Origin: Providencia hangzhouensis
Lineage (GTDB): Bacteria; Pseudomonadota; Gammaproteobacteria; Enterobacterales; Enterobacteriaceae
Assembly: GCF_029193595.2 (NCBI RefSeq)
Contig: NZ_CP135054.1
Coordinates: 1-64,000 of the forward strand
Direction of reading: 5' to 3'
Length of the DNA: 64,000 nucleotides
Both the position numbers and the translations under genes were made by a program. The notes under the pieces are model-generated. The model saw only the letters and a program-made list of their open reading frames with translations. It was not told the DNA's origin and ran no database searches. Shown here piece after piece: positions 35,039 through 44,339 of this stretch (position 1 is its first letter; the number at the start of each line of letters is the position of its first letter).

Positions 35039-35670
35039 TAGCGCCCCTCCTGCATTGCCGCCGACACGATTTTGAGTTTGTCGCCCTCTTGTGTGACCAC
35101 CGCCGGAATGTACTGAAGCCCGAGTTGGCGACTTAAACTGCCCCCTTGGTCAAAGAACACGCGCGTATTCAGTGCCTGCGTCGCCTCTTTGATATTGCCG
35201 TTGGTTAAAATAACTTTATAACGCAAGGTCGCAGGCTGCTGTGCGTTCATCCATGCGATTTGGCGCGGATCATCTGCATCCAGAAAGTACAGGGTTTGCC
35301 CCAGTGCCACATGACTCAGCGGATTTATTTTGTCGCCTTGACGGGCAAACATCACACCATTGTGGTCAGCATAATCCCCTTGAACCGTAAACGTCGGGTC
35401 GTACCACACCGTATGTGCTTCGGTATCGGTACTGAGCCAATCCACAGGCGGTGGACGCAGGGTATTTTCAATCACACGATCTTTAAAATCTTGCTGCATC
35501 TGCGCAATTTCCCCTGTACCCTCCATTTGTTTTAACCGCCCCTGGATAAAGTCCAACATGCTTTGCTCTTGAACGGGGTAGACATCGCCCCATACACCGA
35601 GATCTTTGGCAGTAACAAGGCAGGGTAAACAGAACAATACCGCTAACGTAGACTGTCGAATTCGCTTCAT
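35038..35670 (-). CDS. traW: TraW pilus assembly protein
   Basis: A 210-residue periplasmic protein, the same length as F TraW. It has a signal peptide (cleavage near VTA) and the motifs DLGVWGDVYPVQEQ and FFDQGGSLSRQLGLQYIPAV. It interacts with TrbC. Confidence 0.95.
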   Translation of the reverse strand: MKRIRQSTLAVLFCLPCLVTAKDLGVWGDVYPVQEQSMLDFIQGRLKQMEGTGEIAQMQQDFKDRVIENTLRPPPVDWLSTDTEAHTVWYDPTFTVQGDYADHNGVMFARQGDKINPLSHVALGQTLYFLDADDPRQIAWMNAQQPATLRYKVILTNGNIKEATQALNTRVFFDQGGSLSRQLGLQYIPAVVTQEGDKLKIVSAAMQEGR

Positions 35671-35680
35671 CTACCCTCCT

Positions 35681-36106
35681 TTATTGCGCCATTTTGTCGG
35701 CGATCGCGGCTTGAATATCGACCGTGATATCTTCTGCGCCCATCACCACCGCAGGTGTGACTAAAATCAGAGCCTGATGTTCATGTTGGTACTCAGATAA
35801 ACTGTCACTGAGCGCCATTTGAAAACGGTGAGTGGCATCGGCAATTTGTTGCTCACTCAGCGGATTTTCGGCGTTAAACTGCATGGCCATTTGTTGCTGA
35901 TATTGGTTAACCGTGCCCGCCATGTCGAAAGTGACGGTAACGGGAGCAAGCCAACGCACCACGAACACCGAAATACTGAAACTCAGGACCACGGCAATCA
36001 CCATAAAAAAACTCATGGCCTTCAAGCAGGCTTTGCGCCGACGGCTCACGCCCCGTGCAGGCGTTTTTTCTGCTTTTTCGACTAATGTCGTGTTTGGGTC
36101 TGCCAT
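35681..36106 (-). CDS. trbI: TrbI membrane protein
   Basis: A 141-residue protein with one transmembrane helix (about residues 31-53) after a basic N-terminus, then a periplasmic part. F TrbI is 128 residues and affects pilus retraction. It starts 25 bp inside the end of traC, as expected for the traC-trbI-traW order. Confidence 0.88.
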   Translation of the reverse strand: MADPNTTLVEKAEKTPARGVSRRRKACLKAMSFFMVIAVVLSFSISVFVVRWLAPVTVTFDMAGTVNQYQQQMAMQFNAENPLSEQQIADATHRFQMALSDSLSEYQHEHQALILVTPAVVMGAEDITVDIQAAIADKMAQ

Positions 36107-38775
36107 TGGGATAAGGCCTCCATTTCTCTTGGGAATTTTTGTTGGGCTAACGCCAATAACGTGGCTTGCTGGGAAAGTCCCTGTGCCGCGGCATTTTCAC
36201 GGAACTGGTAGTCTTTCCCATCGGTGGAAAACAAGGTGCGACTGATGGGATCAATCAACAATCGGTGATAAGACACTTGCCCTGCCACCCGTAACATAAA
36301 GGCACTAAAGTGCGCCTCTTTTGCCGAGGGGAAGCCTTCCACCACGGTACGTTCCAACACGTTAAACTGGTCGGGGTTTTTCTGGTTATATTTACGGAAC
36401 GACTCCAAGTTTTGACGCAAGATAATTTTGTACGACGAGTTACTCCATGCGGCTTTCGCAGCCACACTTGCATCCTCACCATCGAAATCCTCAATCCCTT
36501 GAGAAATGGTAATGTAGGCACCACGATGTTTACGGGCGGTACGATAGCCTCCTTCAATAAAGTTACCGACAAAGCTATTTTCACTGTCGAGTAGTTTCCA
36601 ACCTTCATCGATGATGGCGGCTTTTTTAATGTCCCGTGGAGATAAGTACATGCGCTGTTCAATAAAGATCATCATGGAAAACATGACGGCGGCTAACAAG
36701 TCAGGTTTATTTTGCAGACCGCCCATTTCCAGTACGGTAAACCGCACATTGTCATTAAGGGCAGGATTAGGGCTATTGAAATACTCCCCGTACAGCCCCT
36801 TAGTCGTGTATTTTTGTAATGAAACAACAATCTCGTGCATCTTATTACGCACAGAGTCAGCGTCTTCAAAAACACCGTGCTCTAATTGCCACGTTAAGTA
36901 CTCTGAAATATCATCGATAAGCACCGCATTACCCTGACGTTTACTCGGTGCCGCCCCCTCCCAAACATCTTGAACCGCGTTCAACAAGATAGATTTAGAG
37001 GTGTCATCCATGTCCCCTGACGGATTGGCCAGCACCAATAGCAAGTCGCGAATGCTCTCCGCCGCCTCTTTAATATTGACGACCCCCGCAAACGGGTTGA
37101 ATTTAAGGTCACGAGCATCCACGTAAACGCCCCCAACACTTTCACACAATCCTTTGTAGGATGCGCCCATATCCAAGACATAGGCCCAACCGCCACTGTC
37201 GAGAATTTGGCGAATAATGGCTTGCACTAAGAAGGACTTACCGCCCCCCGAGGTGCCACACACCCCCATGTTGTAGTTATCGTTCCCAAGCCCCGAATCA
37301 TCATCAAAGATATCGAGATAAGACAACTGGTTACGATACGAGGGAATAGGTAACCCACTGCGACAAATGCGGTTATCAGCAACCACAGGCAACAAGTTGG
37401 CCACGTTAAAAGCATTAGCCCGTAGTGTGCCATTCGAACGTTTCATATCGCCCCACAAGCCCTCTTGCATAACAAACGGAAACAACGCCATGTAATTACG
37501 CAATTGCATAAAACTCGGGGGTGATAGGGTTAACCCATTGCTATTAAAGGTATTCATTAGGGCCATTTCAGCATTCAGGGCTTTATCGTCATCATCTTCA
37601 CAAAATAACGTAATACCATAACTGTATCGTGCGAGCGCCGATTGCCCTTTACTCAGCTGTTCTCGGATCTCAGTCCACTCTTTCGCCTGTTGTTTCACAC
37701 CTGGCACCCAACTGGAGAACTTGGATTCTGCACGTTTGTTAAAGGTGGCTGATTTGGTCATCGATTCATTTTGGGTTCGGACTAAATCTTCGACTTCCAA
37801 CGTCAACGTAATAGCAAACGGGCATGACACGGAAGCCGCAGGGTCAAGTAAATTGCTGAGATTATCGCCCCCTTGCCAGAGTGCAAACCGCTGCGGGTTT
37901 TTGGCTAGGCTGTAGTTAAGTATCCGCGTATGTGATTTTTTCCCCTTTTCATCCATTAAGCTCTGATGCATGGCTTCGGGTTTCAGCTCCATCACGAACG
38001 AACGGTCAACACACTGCGCATTGAGTTCTTCATACGGTTCGATTTCGTCGGACGGCTCGGCAATATTGTGATGACGAAAATTCACCATTTCACGCACCAA
38101 CTTGATTAAGCCTTTATCATCCAATCGCTCCGAACCGATACTGGCGCCGAGGAGGGATTGCTGCACCACACTCAAGGTTTGATTCAAATTTTGCAGCGTC
38201 AACGCATCCGCCCGTTTAACGGGTTCGGCATAGATGACAAACAGGCGATAGTTCCGCAGTGTTAATGGCAAGCCTTGTTTATTGGCTAAACCATTCATCG
38301 CTCCATTTTCATAGTAAGCACGAGTAATGGCATTGAATTTTGATGCCAACTCCCCATCCCAGCTAAAGTCCTTGAGGCCGTAATCCAACATGCCGCTGAT
38401 GCATTTACTGCCGAGCAACAAAAAGGTGAGTGGGGTTTTGCGCGGCAATTTGTTGCGCAGGAAATAATCCAGTGCATCGACAATTTTATCGTTCGCACCA
38501 ATCAAGGGAGCACATTCCAACACAAACCCAGCCGTCTCTTTGTTAATAAAAAGCCCTGAGTCGGCGTCATAATAGCGATAGGGTAAGACGCTGCTAAAGG
38601 AGGGATAGTCCATCTCCTCCAGTGCTTCATGGGCTTTGCGTGCCCCATCAGGTTGTTTCCAGTTAGAGAGGAGTCCTTTGAATAGGCTCTCCATAAACGG
38701 GGATTCACCCGCATCTTTTGCATGGGGATTGCCGAGTTGCTTCAATTTTTGCAAGAAGCCACGTTTTTGGGTCAT
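36082..38775 (-). CDS. traC: TraC ATPase of the F-type secretion system
   Basis: An 897-residue VirB4-like ATPase that powers pilus assembly. Walker A is GTSGGGKSFL and Walker B is AAIIDEGWKLL. The N-terminal VirB4 domain shows YRYYDADSGLFINKE. The ATG at 38775 follows AGGAG at 8 nt and overlaps the traV stop (ATGA); a GTG at 38793 is rejected. F TraC is 875 residues. Confidence 0.97.
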   Translation of the reverse strand: MTQKRGFLQKLKQLGNPHAKDAGESPFMESLFKGLLSNWKQPDGARKAHEALEEMDYPSFSSVLPYRYYDADSGLFINKETAGFVLECAPLIGANDKIVDALDYFLRNKLPRKTPLTFLLLGSKCISGMLDYGLKDFSWDGELASKFNAITRAYYENGAMNGLANKQGLPLTLRNYRLFVIYAEPVKRADALTLQNLNQTLSVVQQSLLGASIGSERLDDKGLIKLVREMVNFRHHNIAEPSDEIEPYEELNAQCVDRSFVMELKPEAMHQSLMDEKGKKSHTRILNYSLAKNPQRFALWQGGDNLSNLLDPAASVSCPFAITLTLEVEDLVRTQNESMTKSATFNKRAESKFSSWVPGVKQQAKEWTEIREQLSKGQSALARYSYGITLFCEDDDDKALNAEMALMNTFNSNGLTLSPPSFMQLRNYMALFPFVMQEGLWGDMKRSNGTLRANAFNVANLLPVVADNRICRSGLPIPSYRNQLSYLDIFDDDSGLGNDNYNMGVCGTSGGGKSFLVQAIIRQILDSGGWAYVLDMGASYKGLCESVGGVYVDARDLKFNPFAGVVNIKEAAESIRDLLLVLANPSGDMDDTSKSILLNAVQDVWEGAAPSKRQGNAVLIDDISEYLTWQLEHGVFEDADSVRNKMHEIVVSLQKYTTKGLYGEYFNSPNPALNDNVRFTVLEMGGLQNKPDLLAAVMFSMMIFIEQRMYLSPRDIKKAAIIDEGWKLLDSENSFVGNFIEGGYRTARKHRGAYITISQGIEDFDGEDASVAAKAAWSNSSYKIILRQNLESFRKYNQKNPDQFNVLERTVVEGFPSAKEAHFSAFMLRVAGQVSYHRLLIDPISRTLFSTDGKDYQFRENAAAQGLSQQATLLALAQQKFPREMEALSQWQTQTRH

Positions 38776-39341
38776 TGTAACTGCTCCTTCCACTGGCCCT
38801 CTTTCACGACAAAGGAAACGACGGCCGGTTGATAAAAGTTTTGCTCTTCATCAATCCACGGAGCTATCCATAACCGCGCGGTACTCGCGGGAAGTCGAAC
38901 TGGGGGCGCCATACCAATATCAGCCCAACCCGACCACGTTTGGGTTGGCTGTGAAATGGGAGGTAATGAATTAGCCGGAACCGATTTTTTTACGGGCGCA
39001 GATATCGTTTCAAATGCCCCCAACGCGTTCACTGTCTGTGAGGAGGCGCGATTATCCTGCACCACAGTCCGAACTGTTTGAGCCGGAGACGCAGTTGTTA
39101 CAACAGGTATGGTAGGTGTTGCCAACGGCGCTAACCGCGGCAGCTCTGCTCGCTTTTGGGATGTGCCCTCACCATTAGCAGGATGGTTCCAAGACACATT
39201 TTGCTGTGCCGCTTTTTGGTTGGCTTCTTCCATCGTCATACAGCTGTCTTGCGCCGTGGCATTGCAATCAAAGGAATCTTTCATGCCCGCAGTACAACCA
39301 GCGAGCAGGGTTAATACGCCTAGAATGAGGAGCTTTTTCAT
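38772..39341 (-). CDS. traV: TraV outer-membrane lipoprotein
   Basis: A 189-residue lipoprotein (lipobox LLAGC, Cys16) forming the VirB7-like part of the outer core with TraB and TraK. Two further cysteines follow (DCNATAQDSC), as in F TraV, and the middle is rich in Pro, Thr and Ala. The ATG at 39341 gives the normal signal peptide; the open frame to 39389 is not needed. Confidence 0.93.
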   Translation of the reverse strand: MKKLLILGVLTLLAGCTAGMKDSFDCNATAQDSCMTMEEANQKAAQQNVSWNHPANGEGTSQKRAELPRLAPLATPTIPVVTTASPAQTVRTVVQDNRASSQTVNALGAFETISAPVKKSVPANSLPPISQPTQTWSGWADIGMAPPVRLPASTARLWIAPWIDEEQNFYQPAVVSFVVKEGQWKEQLQ

Positions 39342-39413
39342 AATTAAACCTTTTTGAATACGAAGTGGGTAAAAAGAAGAGAACAACAAGAAATATCGAA
39401 TAAAAAACGTGAG

Positions 39414-39737
39414 TTAACTGAATTTAATGGCGAGTCCTACGGAAAAGAAAAACACATAAACACTAAGACATTTGATGATAAATAGGACCATTTTCTTGCG
39501 TGAAGGAAATCCGACTTTCCCTGAAATAAAGCTGGCTTTTCTATCGTCACCAATCATCAATACGACGATAATTGCACTGACGGAAACCAATATAGAAATA
39601 TAGGGAATATCCCTGAATGACAAAGTAAAATAATCAACTAGGCATCCCACGAGGTTAATGACTACGATGCACAAATTAACTATCACAAAACAACGCATCA
39701 CTTTAAATTGAAACAGTCGTTCTTCAGGACTGGTCAT
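39414..39737 (-). CDS. Three-helix membrane protein, unknown, in the tra accessory cluster
   Basis: A 107-residue protein with three hydrophobic segments (about residues 15-35, 46-63 and 85-105) and a basic loop. The ATG at 39737 follows GGAGG at 5 nt. It starts right after the GNAT gene and is probably co-translated with it. I do not recognise it among F tra proteins. Confidence 0.55.
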   Translation of the reverse strand: MTSPEERLFQFKVMRCFVIVNLCIVVINLVGCLVDYFTLSFRDIPYISILVSVSAIIVVLMIGDDRKASFISGKVGFPSRKKMVLFIIKCLSVYVFFFSVGLAIKFS

Positions 39738-39749
39738 GATCCCCTCCAT

Positions 39750-40442
39750 TTAAGTCAAGTTATTAACCCGATACCAGACTCGAACCCCAAAGAATGGGTT
39801 ATTGTTATTCGCCAACAACCATTCTGGTGCCGTATTATCGACTGACTCAATATTGATGATGTGAATATCCACATCACTATTTTGATAGAGCCACCAATTT
39901 ACCGTTTCAGACATCAATTGGGCTTTCTGTTCATCGGGCAATGTGGCTATTGTATTTTCAAGGGTGAACATTTTCGTTCTCACCGCATCGTAAAACCGTT
40001 TGTTTAAAAAGATTTTTGCATGCTCAACTTTATCGTAAGAAAGCCGACGCTTTATTGAGCCACTGTTTTGAACATCAAACCCACACGCCCTAAAAAAGCT
40101 CACACTCACGTTGTCAGTCGCACGCCCTGCAATGGCTGTGGTGAACGATCCCGAAAACTCATTAACGATACGTTCTATCATTTTTCGTCCAATTCCTGCT
40201 TGCCGAAAAAAAGGATGTATCGAAATACTGTGAATATGTGCGATATCCGTGTGGCTGGTAATTTTTGCAACACCTAGAACGGAATTTTTATATAATGCCT
40301 GACAAACACATTCACCGAGTTCGCTTGAGAATGAAATATGATAGTTATTGAGGATATGTTGTCTTTTCATCATCAACGCAATATCGGTCATTCTATTTTT
40401 AGTTGAAAAATGCGGTTGAGTAATTTGAGTTAAAAGTGTCAT
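39750..40442 (-). CDS. GNAT-family acetyltransferase inside the tra operon
   Basis: A 230-residue protein. Residues 70-130 form a GNAT domain: SISIHPFFRQAGIGRKMIERIV holds the acetyl-CoA loop RQAGIG, and SVSFFRACGF is the typical beta6-alpha4 segment. The C-terminal 100 residues are not part of GNAT and are unrecognised. F has no such gene between traB and traV. The substrate is unknown; modification of pilin, host protein or a toxin are all open. An AGGAG site precedes the next gene. Confidence 0.7.
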   Translation of the reverse strand: MTLLTQITQPHFSTKNRMTDIALMMKRQHILNNYHISFSSELGECVCQALYKNSVLGVAKITSHTDIAHIHSISIHPFFRQAGIGRKMIERIVNEFSGSFTTAIAGRATDNVSVSFFRACGFDVQNSGSIKRRLSYDKVEHAKIFLNKRFYDAVRTKMFTLENTIATLPDEQKAQLMSETVNWWLYQNSDVDIHIINIESVDNTAPEWLLANNNNPFFGVRVWYRVNNLT

Positions 40443-40462
40443 TAGGAGGTTACTCCATTCGC

Positions 40463-40720
40463 TTAATTATCCAATGTTGGAATTTTTTCCAAGTGAGACT
40501 GAATTTGGTCAAATAATTCCTCTACCGATAGGTTTAATTTAATATAACTTCCGGTTATCAAATCTATAAACGCACCGCCATTAAAGGTCGAAATCATATG
40601 AATAAGTTCAATTTGAAGCACTGTGACCTTGCCATTCCTATCGGTAACTTTCACTAAATGCCTTGGGTTATGGGCTGAATTATTGACTACCGATTGATTT
40701 GTCTCGTGTTTATCAAACAT
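40463..40720 (-). CDS. Hypothetical protein
   Basis: An 85-residue protein with no signal or membrane segment. The central part alternates beta-like segments (VKVTDRNGKVTVLQ, FIDLITGSYIKL), and a helical end follows. No family is recognised. It lies in the accessory cluster of small genes between traV and traB. Confidence 0.5.
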   Translation of the reverse strand: MFDKHETNQSVVNNSAHNPRHLVKVTDRNGKVTVLQIELIHMISTFNGGAFIDLITGSYIKLNLSVEELFDQIQSHLEKIPTLDN

Positions 40721-40834
40721 TAAATATCTCCGTAATCTCACTGATTAAAGTCATCAAATTGAGCAAAGTGACAGGTACATAATTAAATGGATGGGATAGA
40801 ATGACTGAATACGAACCCGAAGGCTGAAATGAAT

Positions 40835-41068
40835 TTAATCCTTCTCTTCGCATTGTTCGGGTATTTCCCTGATTTCAGGGGTATTCCAAATTGCATAGGC
40901 AACATCATTTTCAACGACTACAAGGCCTTGATGAGTACAGCCTGCACAGGTAATTTTATCTTTTTCAAATAGGAAATCTTCTGAGCCAAACTCGGTTTCG
41001 ACAATACTGTTCTCACTGCCACATACCACGCAGCGCCCTAGCCAGTTAATCTTTAATTTGCGTTTCAT
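40835..41068 (-). CDS. Zinc-ribbon-like hypothetical protein
   Basis: A 77-residue protein with CVVCG near residue 13 and CAGC near residue 41, suggesting a four-cysteine zinc ribbon, and an acidic C-terminus. Function unknown. It sits in the traB-traV accessory cluster. Confidence 0.55.
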   Translation of the reverse strand: MKRKLKINWLGRCVVCGSENSIVETEFGSEDFLFEKDKITCAGCTHQGLVVVENDVAYAIWNTPEIREIPEQCEEKD

Positions 41069-41076
41069 ATTAACTT

Positions 41077-41439
41077 TTAATTTAGCTTATTCATTTGAAC
41101 ATTGCTGTTCTGGTAGGCTTCAATGGCTTCTTTGTAATCACTCACAGTGACATTTTCAATCACATCACCGCACTTGAGCTTATTGGTGTTTGACTGAAAT
41201 AATCCATTATCGTTATTAGTTTCAATGAGTTGACATTGTGTTGAGTAATATTCACCTTTACTCACAACCTCTGACTTATCTTCTTCATTTAATATTGCAG
41301 CCCCGAAAATCACTGCAGCGATAAGTAAAATCATCAACGCAAATACAGATGTCGCTTCACTCGCTTTACTTGTCGCAACAATGATTAACCCTAAACATAA
41401 AATGACAACCACGAAGACAATGAATATTGTACTTAACAT
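41077..41439 (-). CDS. Two-helix membrane protein with periplasmic or cytoplasmic tail
   Basis: A 120-residue protein with two hydrophobic segments in residues 2-50 and a polar tail containing two cysteines (CQLIE, LKCGDV). An AGGAAG site precedes the ATG at 41439. No known family. It follows the RfaH gene by 19 bp. Confidence 0.55.
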   Translation of the reverse strand: MLSTIFIVFVVVILCLGLIIVATSKASEATSVFALMILLIAAVIFGAAILNEEDKSEVVSKGEYYSTQCQLIETNNDNGLFQSNTNKLKCGDVIENVTVSDYKEAIEAYQNSNVQMNKLN

Positions 41440-41458
41440 CACTAGCTTCCTTATCCCG

Positions 41459-41950
41459 TTATTTTATGGCTTCAAAATTACGATTATCGACAACACGAGG
41501 CACTTCTTTGTTAAGGATCTTGAGAAGTAACACCGAACGAGCCTCCCCGTCAGGTTCACTGTAAATCGCGCGCACACCTTGGAAGATACCGTCATAAATG
41601 ACCACTTCATCCCCTTTTTGCGGTAACTGCTCACTCACCTCTTTCATAAAATTCGGCACCATCAGAGTCGCAATGATTTCATCGGGCACCACCACAGGCA
41701 ATTTGCCAAATCGCACAAAGTAGCTCACACCCCGCGTTGAGTTAATGGTCGAAAAATGGATCACTTCATAATCGAATTTCACAAATAAATAATTGGGGAA
41801 TAAGGGCTCCATCACTTTGCGTCTCCGATTTCGCACCATTTTCTCCGCCTCATAACGCGGGGAAAAACTGTTCACACCTTGGCGTTCAAGATGTTCAATC
41901 GCTCGTAAATCTTGCCCTGTTTTGCAATACAATAAATACCATTTATCCAT
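41459..41950 (-). CDS. rfaH: Plasmid-borne RfaH/ActX-type transcription antiterminator
   Basis: A 163-residue NusG paralogue very like chromosomal RfaH (162 aa): WYLLYCKTGQDLRAIEHLERQGVN, MEPLFPNYLFVKFD, STRGVSYFVRFG and GEARSVLLLKILNKE are near-identical blocks (given in part). RfaH binds an ops element in the non-template strand of paused transcription complexes and suppresses polarity over long operons. An ops sequence is present in the traA leader (45760-45771). The ATG at 41950 aligns with the RfaH start; a GTG at 41962 is possible. Confidence 0.92.
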   Translation of the reverse strand: MDKWYLLYCKTGQDLRAIEHLERQGVNSFSPRYEAEKMVRNRRRKVMEPLFPNYLFVKFDYEVIHFSTINSTRGVSYFVRFGKLPVVVPDEIIATLMVPNFMKEVSEQLPQKGDEVVIYDGIFQGVRAIYSEPDGEARSVLLLKILNKEVPRVVDNRNFEAIK

Positions 41951-41958
41951 CTGTTCAT

Positions 41959-42153
41959 TCACTTTTGTTGAGAGTCGTTATTTAAGATTTGAGTCACCCA
42001 AGCACTCAAACCGGTATAGATAGCGAGAAAAAGCAATCCATCCCAGCTGATGTCGGCACATACCAATATCACCGCAGGTGAAATGATGAGCCCCATAAGA
42101 AGGACCGCTTTTAATCGCGTTTTAGTGTTGTTTTTTGTGGGTAGAGTTAACAT
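41959..42153 (-). CDS. Small two-helix membrane protein upstream of rfaH
   Basis: A 64-residue protein with two hydrophobic segments (about residues 16-33 and 38-54). It ends at 41959, just before the rfaH start. In F this place, after traB, holds traP and trbD. Neither is recognised here. Confidence 0.5.
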   Translation of the reverse strand: MLTLPTKNNTKTRLKAVLLMGLIISPAVILVCADISWDGLLFLAIYTGLSAWVTQILNNDSQQK

Positions 42154-42205
42154 AACTGCTCCTTAGGGTTGCCCTGGTATTGGCGATAAGGAGGCGTGAA
42201 AGACG

Positions 42206-43576
42206 TTATTGTTGTGTTGGGTATTGCGGGTAATTTGTGGATGGCACCGCATCCCCGAGTGAGATTTCTTGTAGCGCTTGTTTTGTCACCGTAATGCCTT
42301 GATTGAGCGTTTGCTGAACAGGCTCAGCTACAGCATCTTTGCTTTTCTTTTTGCGCATCTGTTCAATAAATTCCAATTGGAAGCCTTCTTGGAAAACGAC
42401 CGTGATTTCAATTCCAGCACCAATCGGGATCACCGGATGATATTGCTCAGCACGTTTAATGAAGTATTCAGACAACATTTTTCCGGATTGTTGAACACCG
42501 CCACCGACTCCGCCTCGTATCACATCTGCCATCGTGGTCGTACTACTGGCCCCGATACCAACGGTTTCGCTCCCCACTTTGGAAAAGCCTGAGCCGACTG
42601 CTTCGATAAATCCGCCACCAAAGGCATAACCGACTAGCTCACCATTTCGAATGACCGGTTCTCCCTTAATCCCATTTTTCCCCATAAAGGAAACATGACC
42701 TTTAAAGGGCATATCAATCGTATGGCCAAACAGCTTACAAGACAGACGGTCAGTACGAACAAGCCCGCGCTCACTGGAAATATCGCCATACACCCCCGCC
42801 GTCACCGCACACCCACTTAAATCATACTCTTCGTTATTTGGCATAATCAGCTTGCCTGTTAATCGAAACTGCATGGGCGAGGGATTACTGTTCCCCGTCA
42901 CGGACGCATTGGCATCCGCGCCTTCAATCACCATCGCTTTGGCAAAACTCCCTGACGGGATATAGGGTAAAGCAGGTAAGTTGTTATCCACCTTGTCCTC
43001 TTCATACTCGATAGTCATCGAATGCAAGCCTTGCTTTAATGCTGGATTTACATTGATTTGAGGCTGACCGATGGGGTATTGCCCGCTTTGATAAAATGCT
43101 GTTGGCGGCGGGATAATCGGCTGACTGGCTTGACCATTGGGTGTCGGTATCGTGCCAACAGGCAGCGTTTGAGGTTGAGGTAAGGTATTGTCGCCATGGA
43201 TCAAACCATTACTCACCTCATTCAGCTGGTCTTGCAACGTCGTTAAGTCTTTATCTTGTTGCTCAATTTTGTCGCGATACGCTTTATTTTCCTGCTCTAA
43301 ACGTTCGATTCGGGCGTTTACGCTTTTCATCTGCTTGTCCACTTGTGATGCAGTGGATTGCAAATCCGCCATAGCCGCTTGCCCGACTTTACGGTCAAAG
43401 GTGGAAGAGACAACCCCCGTCATGTTCGGGACAGGCTTTTGTACCGTTTGTTTGGTTTTAGGTTTTGAGGGTTTGCTGAACCACCATGCAACCCCACCAA
43501 TGGCACTGGCACCTAACGCCACCATTAAAAAAACCACGAGTTGTTTACGACGCGTTTTCACATTTAAATTAGCCAT
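42206..43576 (-). CDS. traB: TraB, VirB10-like channel protein
   Basis: A 456-residue protein that spans the envelope and forms the F-type core with TraK and TraV. It has one N-terminal transmembrane helix, a coiled coil (residues 75-120), a proline-rich linker (IPTPNGQASQPIIPPPT) and the C-terminal VirB10 domain (LIMPNNEEYDLSGC, GIEITVVFQEG). F TraB is 475 residues. It overlaps traK by 8 bp. Confidence 0.95.
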   Translation of the reverse strand: MANLNVKTRRKQLVVFLMVALGASAIGGVAWWFSKPSKPKTKQTVQKPVPNMTGVVSSTFDRKVGQAAMADLQSTASQVDKQMKSVNARIERLEQENKAYRDKIEQQDKDLTTLQDQLNEVSNGLIHGDNTLPQPQTLPVGTIPTPNGQASQPIIPPPTAFYQSGQYPIGQPQINVNPALKQGLHSMTIEYEEDKVDNNLPALPYIPSGSFAKAMVIEGADANASVTGNSNPSPMQFRLTGKLIMPNNEEYDLSGCAVTAGVYGDISSERGLVRTDRLSCKLFGHTIDMPFKGHVSFMGKNGIKGEPVIRNGELVGYAFGGGFIEAVGSGFSKVGSETVGIGASSTTTMADVIRGGVGGGVQQSGKMLSEYFIKRAEQYHPVIPIGAGIEITVVFQEGFQLEFIEQMRKKKSKDAVAEPVQQTLNQGITVTKQALQEISLGDAVPSTNYPQYPTQQ

Positions 43577-44339
43577 GCGTCACCTCATTACTCACCGTTA
43601 ACCACACGGTTGCGGTCGCACCCGGTAACACCTGTTCGCTATACGGCGAAATCAATACTGCCCTTACCCCCTGCGCATTAAACAATCGCTCAGTGATCGG
43701 TTTAGCGTTGGCCGTGGTATTACGCACCGCCAGTTTGTATACCCGAACTTCGCCGCCATTCCACATTTCATCCGCAGACACCAGATACCCCGACGGTAAT
43801 GACAAGGTTGGCGTAACGGTGACAGGTGCTTTAGCAAAACCTTGCGGGACTTCGCCGTTGAGTAATGCTTTATGCAGTCCAATCAGCATTTGGGGATAAG
43901 GCAGAGAACGCTCCCATTGCTTGGCGGCTGGCCGCTTCGCAGGGACTGACGACACCAACTGCAACACGCGACCATCCCGTTTTTGCGGAACCGCCACCAC
44001 GGACACGGTCAAACCGCCTGCGGTACGGACATAAAAGGTAAACGGTTTAGTTTGCGTGGTCATCAACACGACCCCGCCACTGAGCTGCCCTGTTGCCCCT
44101 TTTTGATTGCCATTGATAAACATGCCTTGCGCACTGTCAATCGCGACAATCCGGTCGCCTGGCACCACCAACATATTCGGTTCACTGTTACTAAAGGGCA
44201 CACGCACTTGCGAATCAGGCGAGACAGGAATTTGTACAGGTAAAGTTGCAGCGGGCTCCGCTAAACTGAAGGCAGAAAAGAGGCCCAAACTCAGGGCCAA
44301 TAACGCCAGTTGACTTAACTTACTTTTTCTTCTTTTCAT
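43569..44339 (-). CDS. traK: TraK, VirB9-like secretin-type protein
   Basis: A 256-residue periplasmic protein with a signal peptide (cleavage near SLA) and the VirB9/TraK pattern (VPGDRIVAIDSAQGMFI, PFTFYVRTAGG). It forms the outer core ring with TraV and TraB. The ATG at 44339 lies inside the end of traE (20-bp overlap), as in F. F TraK is 242 residues. Confidence 0.94.
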   Translation of the reverse strand: MKRRKSKLSQLALLALSLGLFSAFSLAEPAATLPVQIPVSPDSQVRVPFSNSEPNMLVVPGDRIVAIDSAQGMFINGNQKGATGQLSGGVVLMTTQTKPFTFYVRTAGGLTVSVVAVPQKRDGRVLQLVSSVPAKRPAAKQWERSLPYPQMLIGLHKALLNGEVPQGFAKAPVTVTPTLSLPSGYLVSADEMWNGGEVRVYKLAVRNTTANAKPITERLFNAQGVRAVLISPYSEQVLPGATATVWLTVSNEVTHG

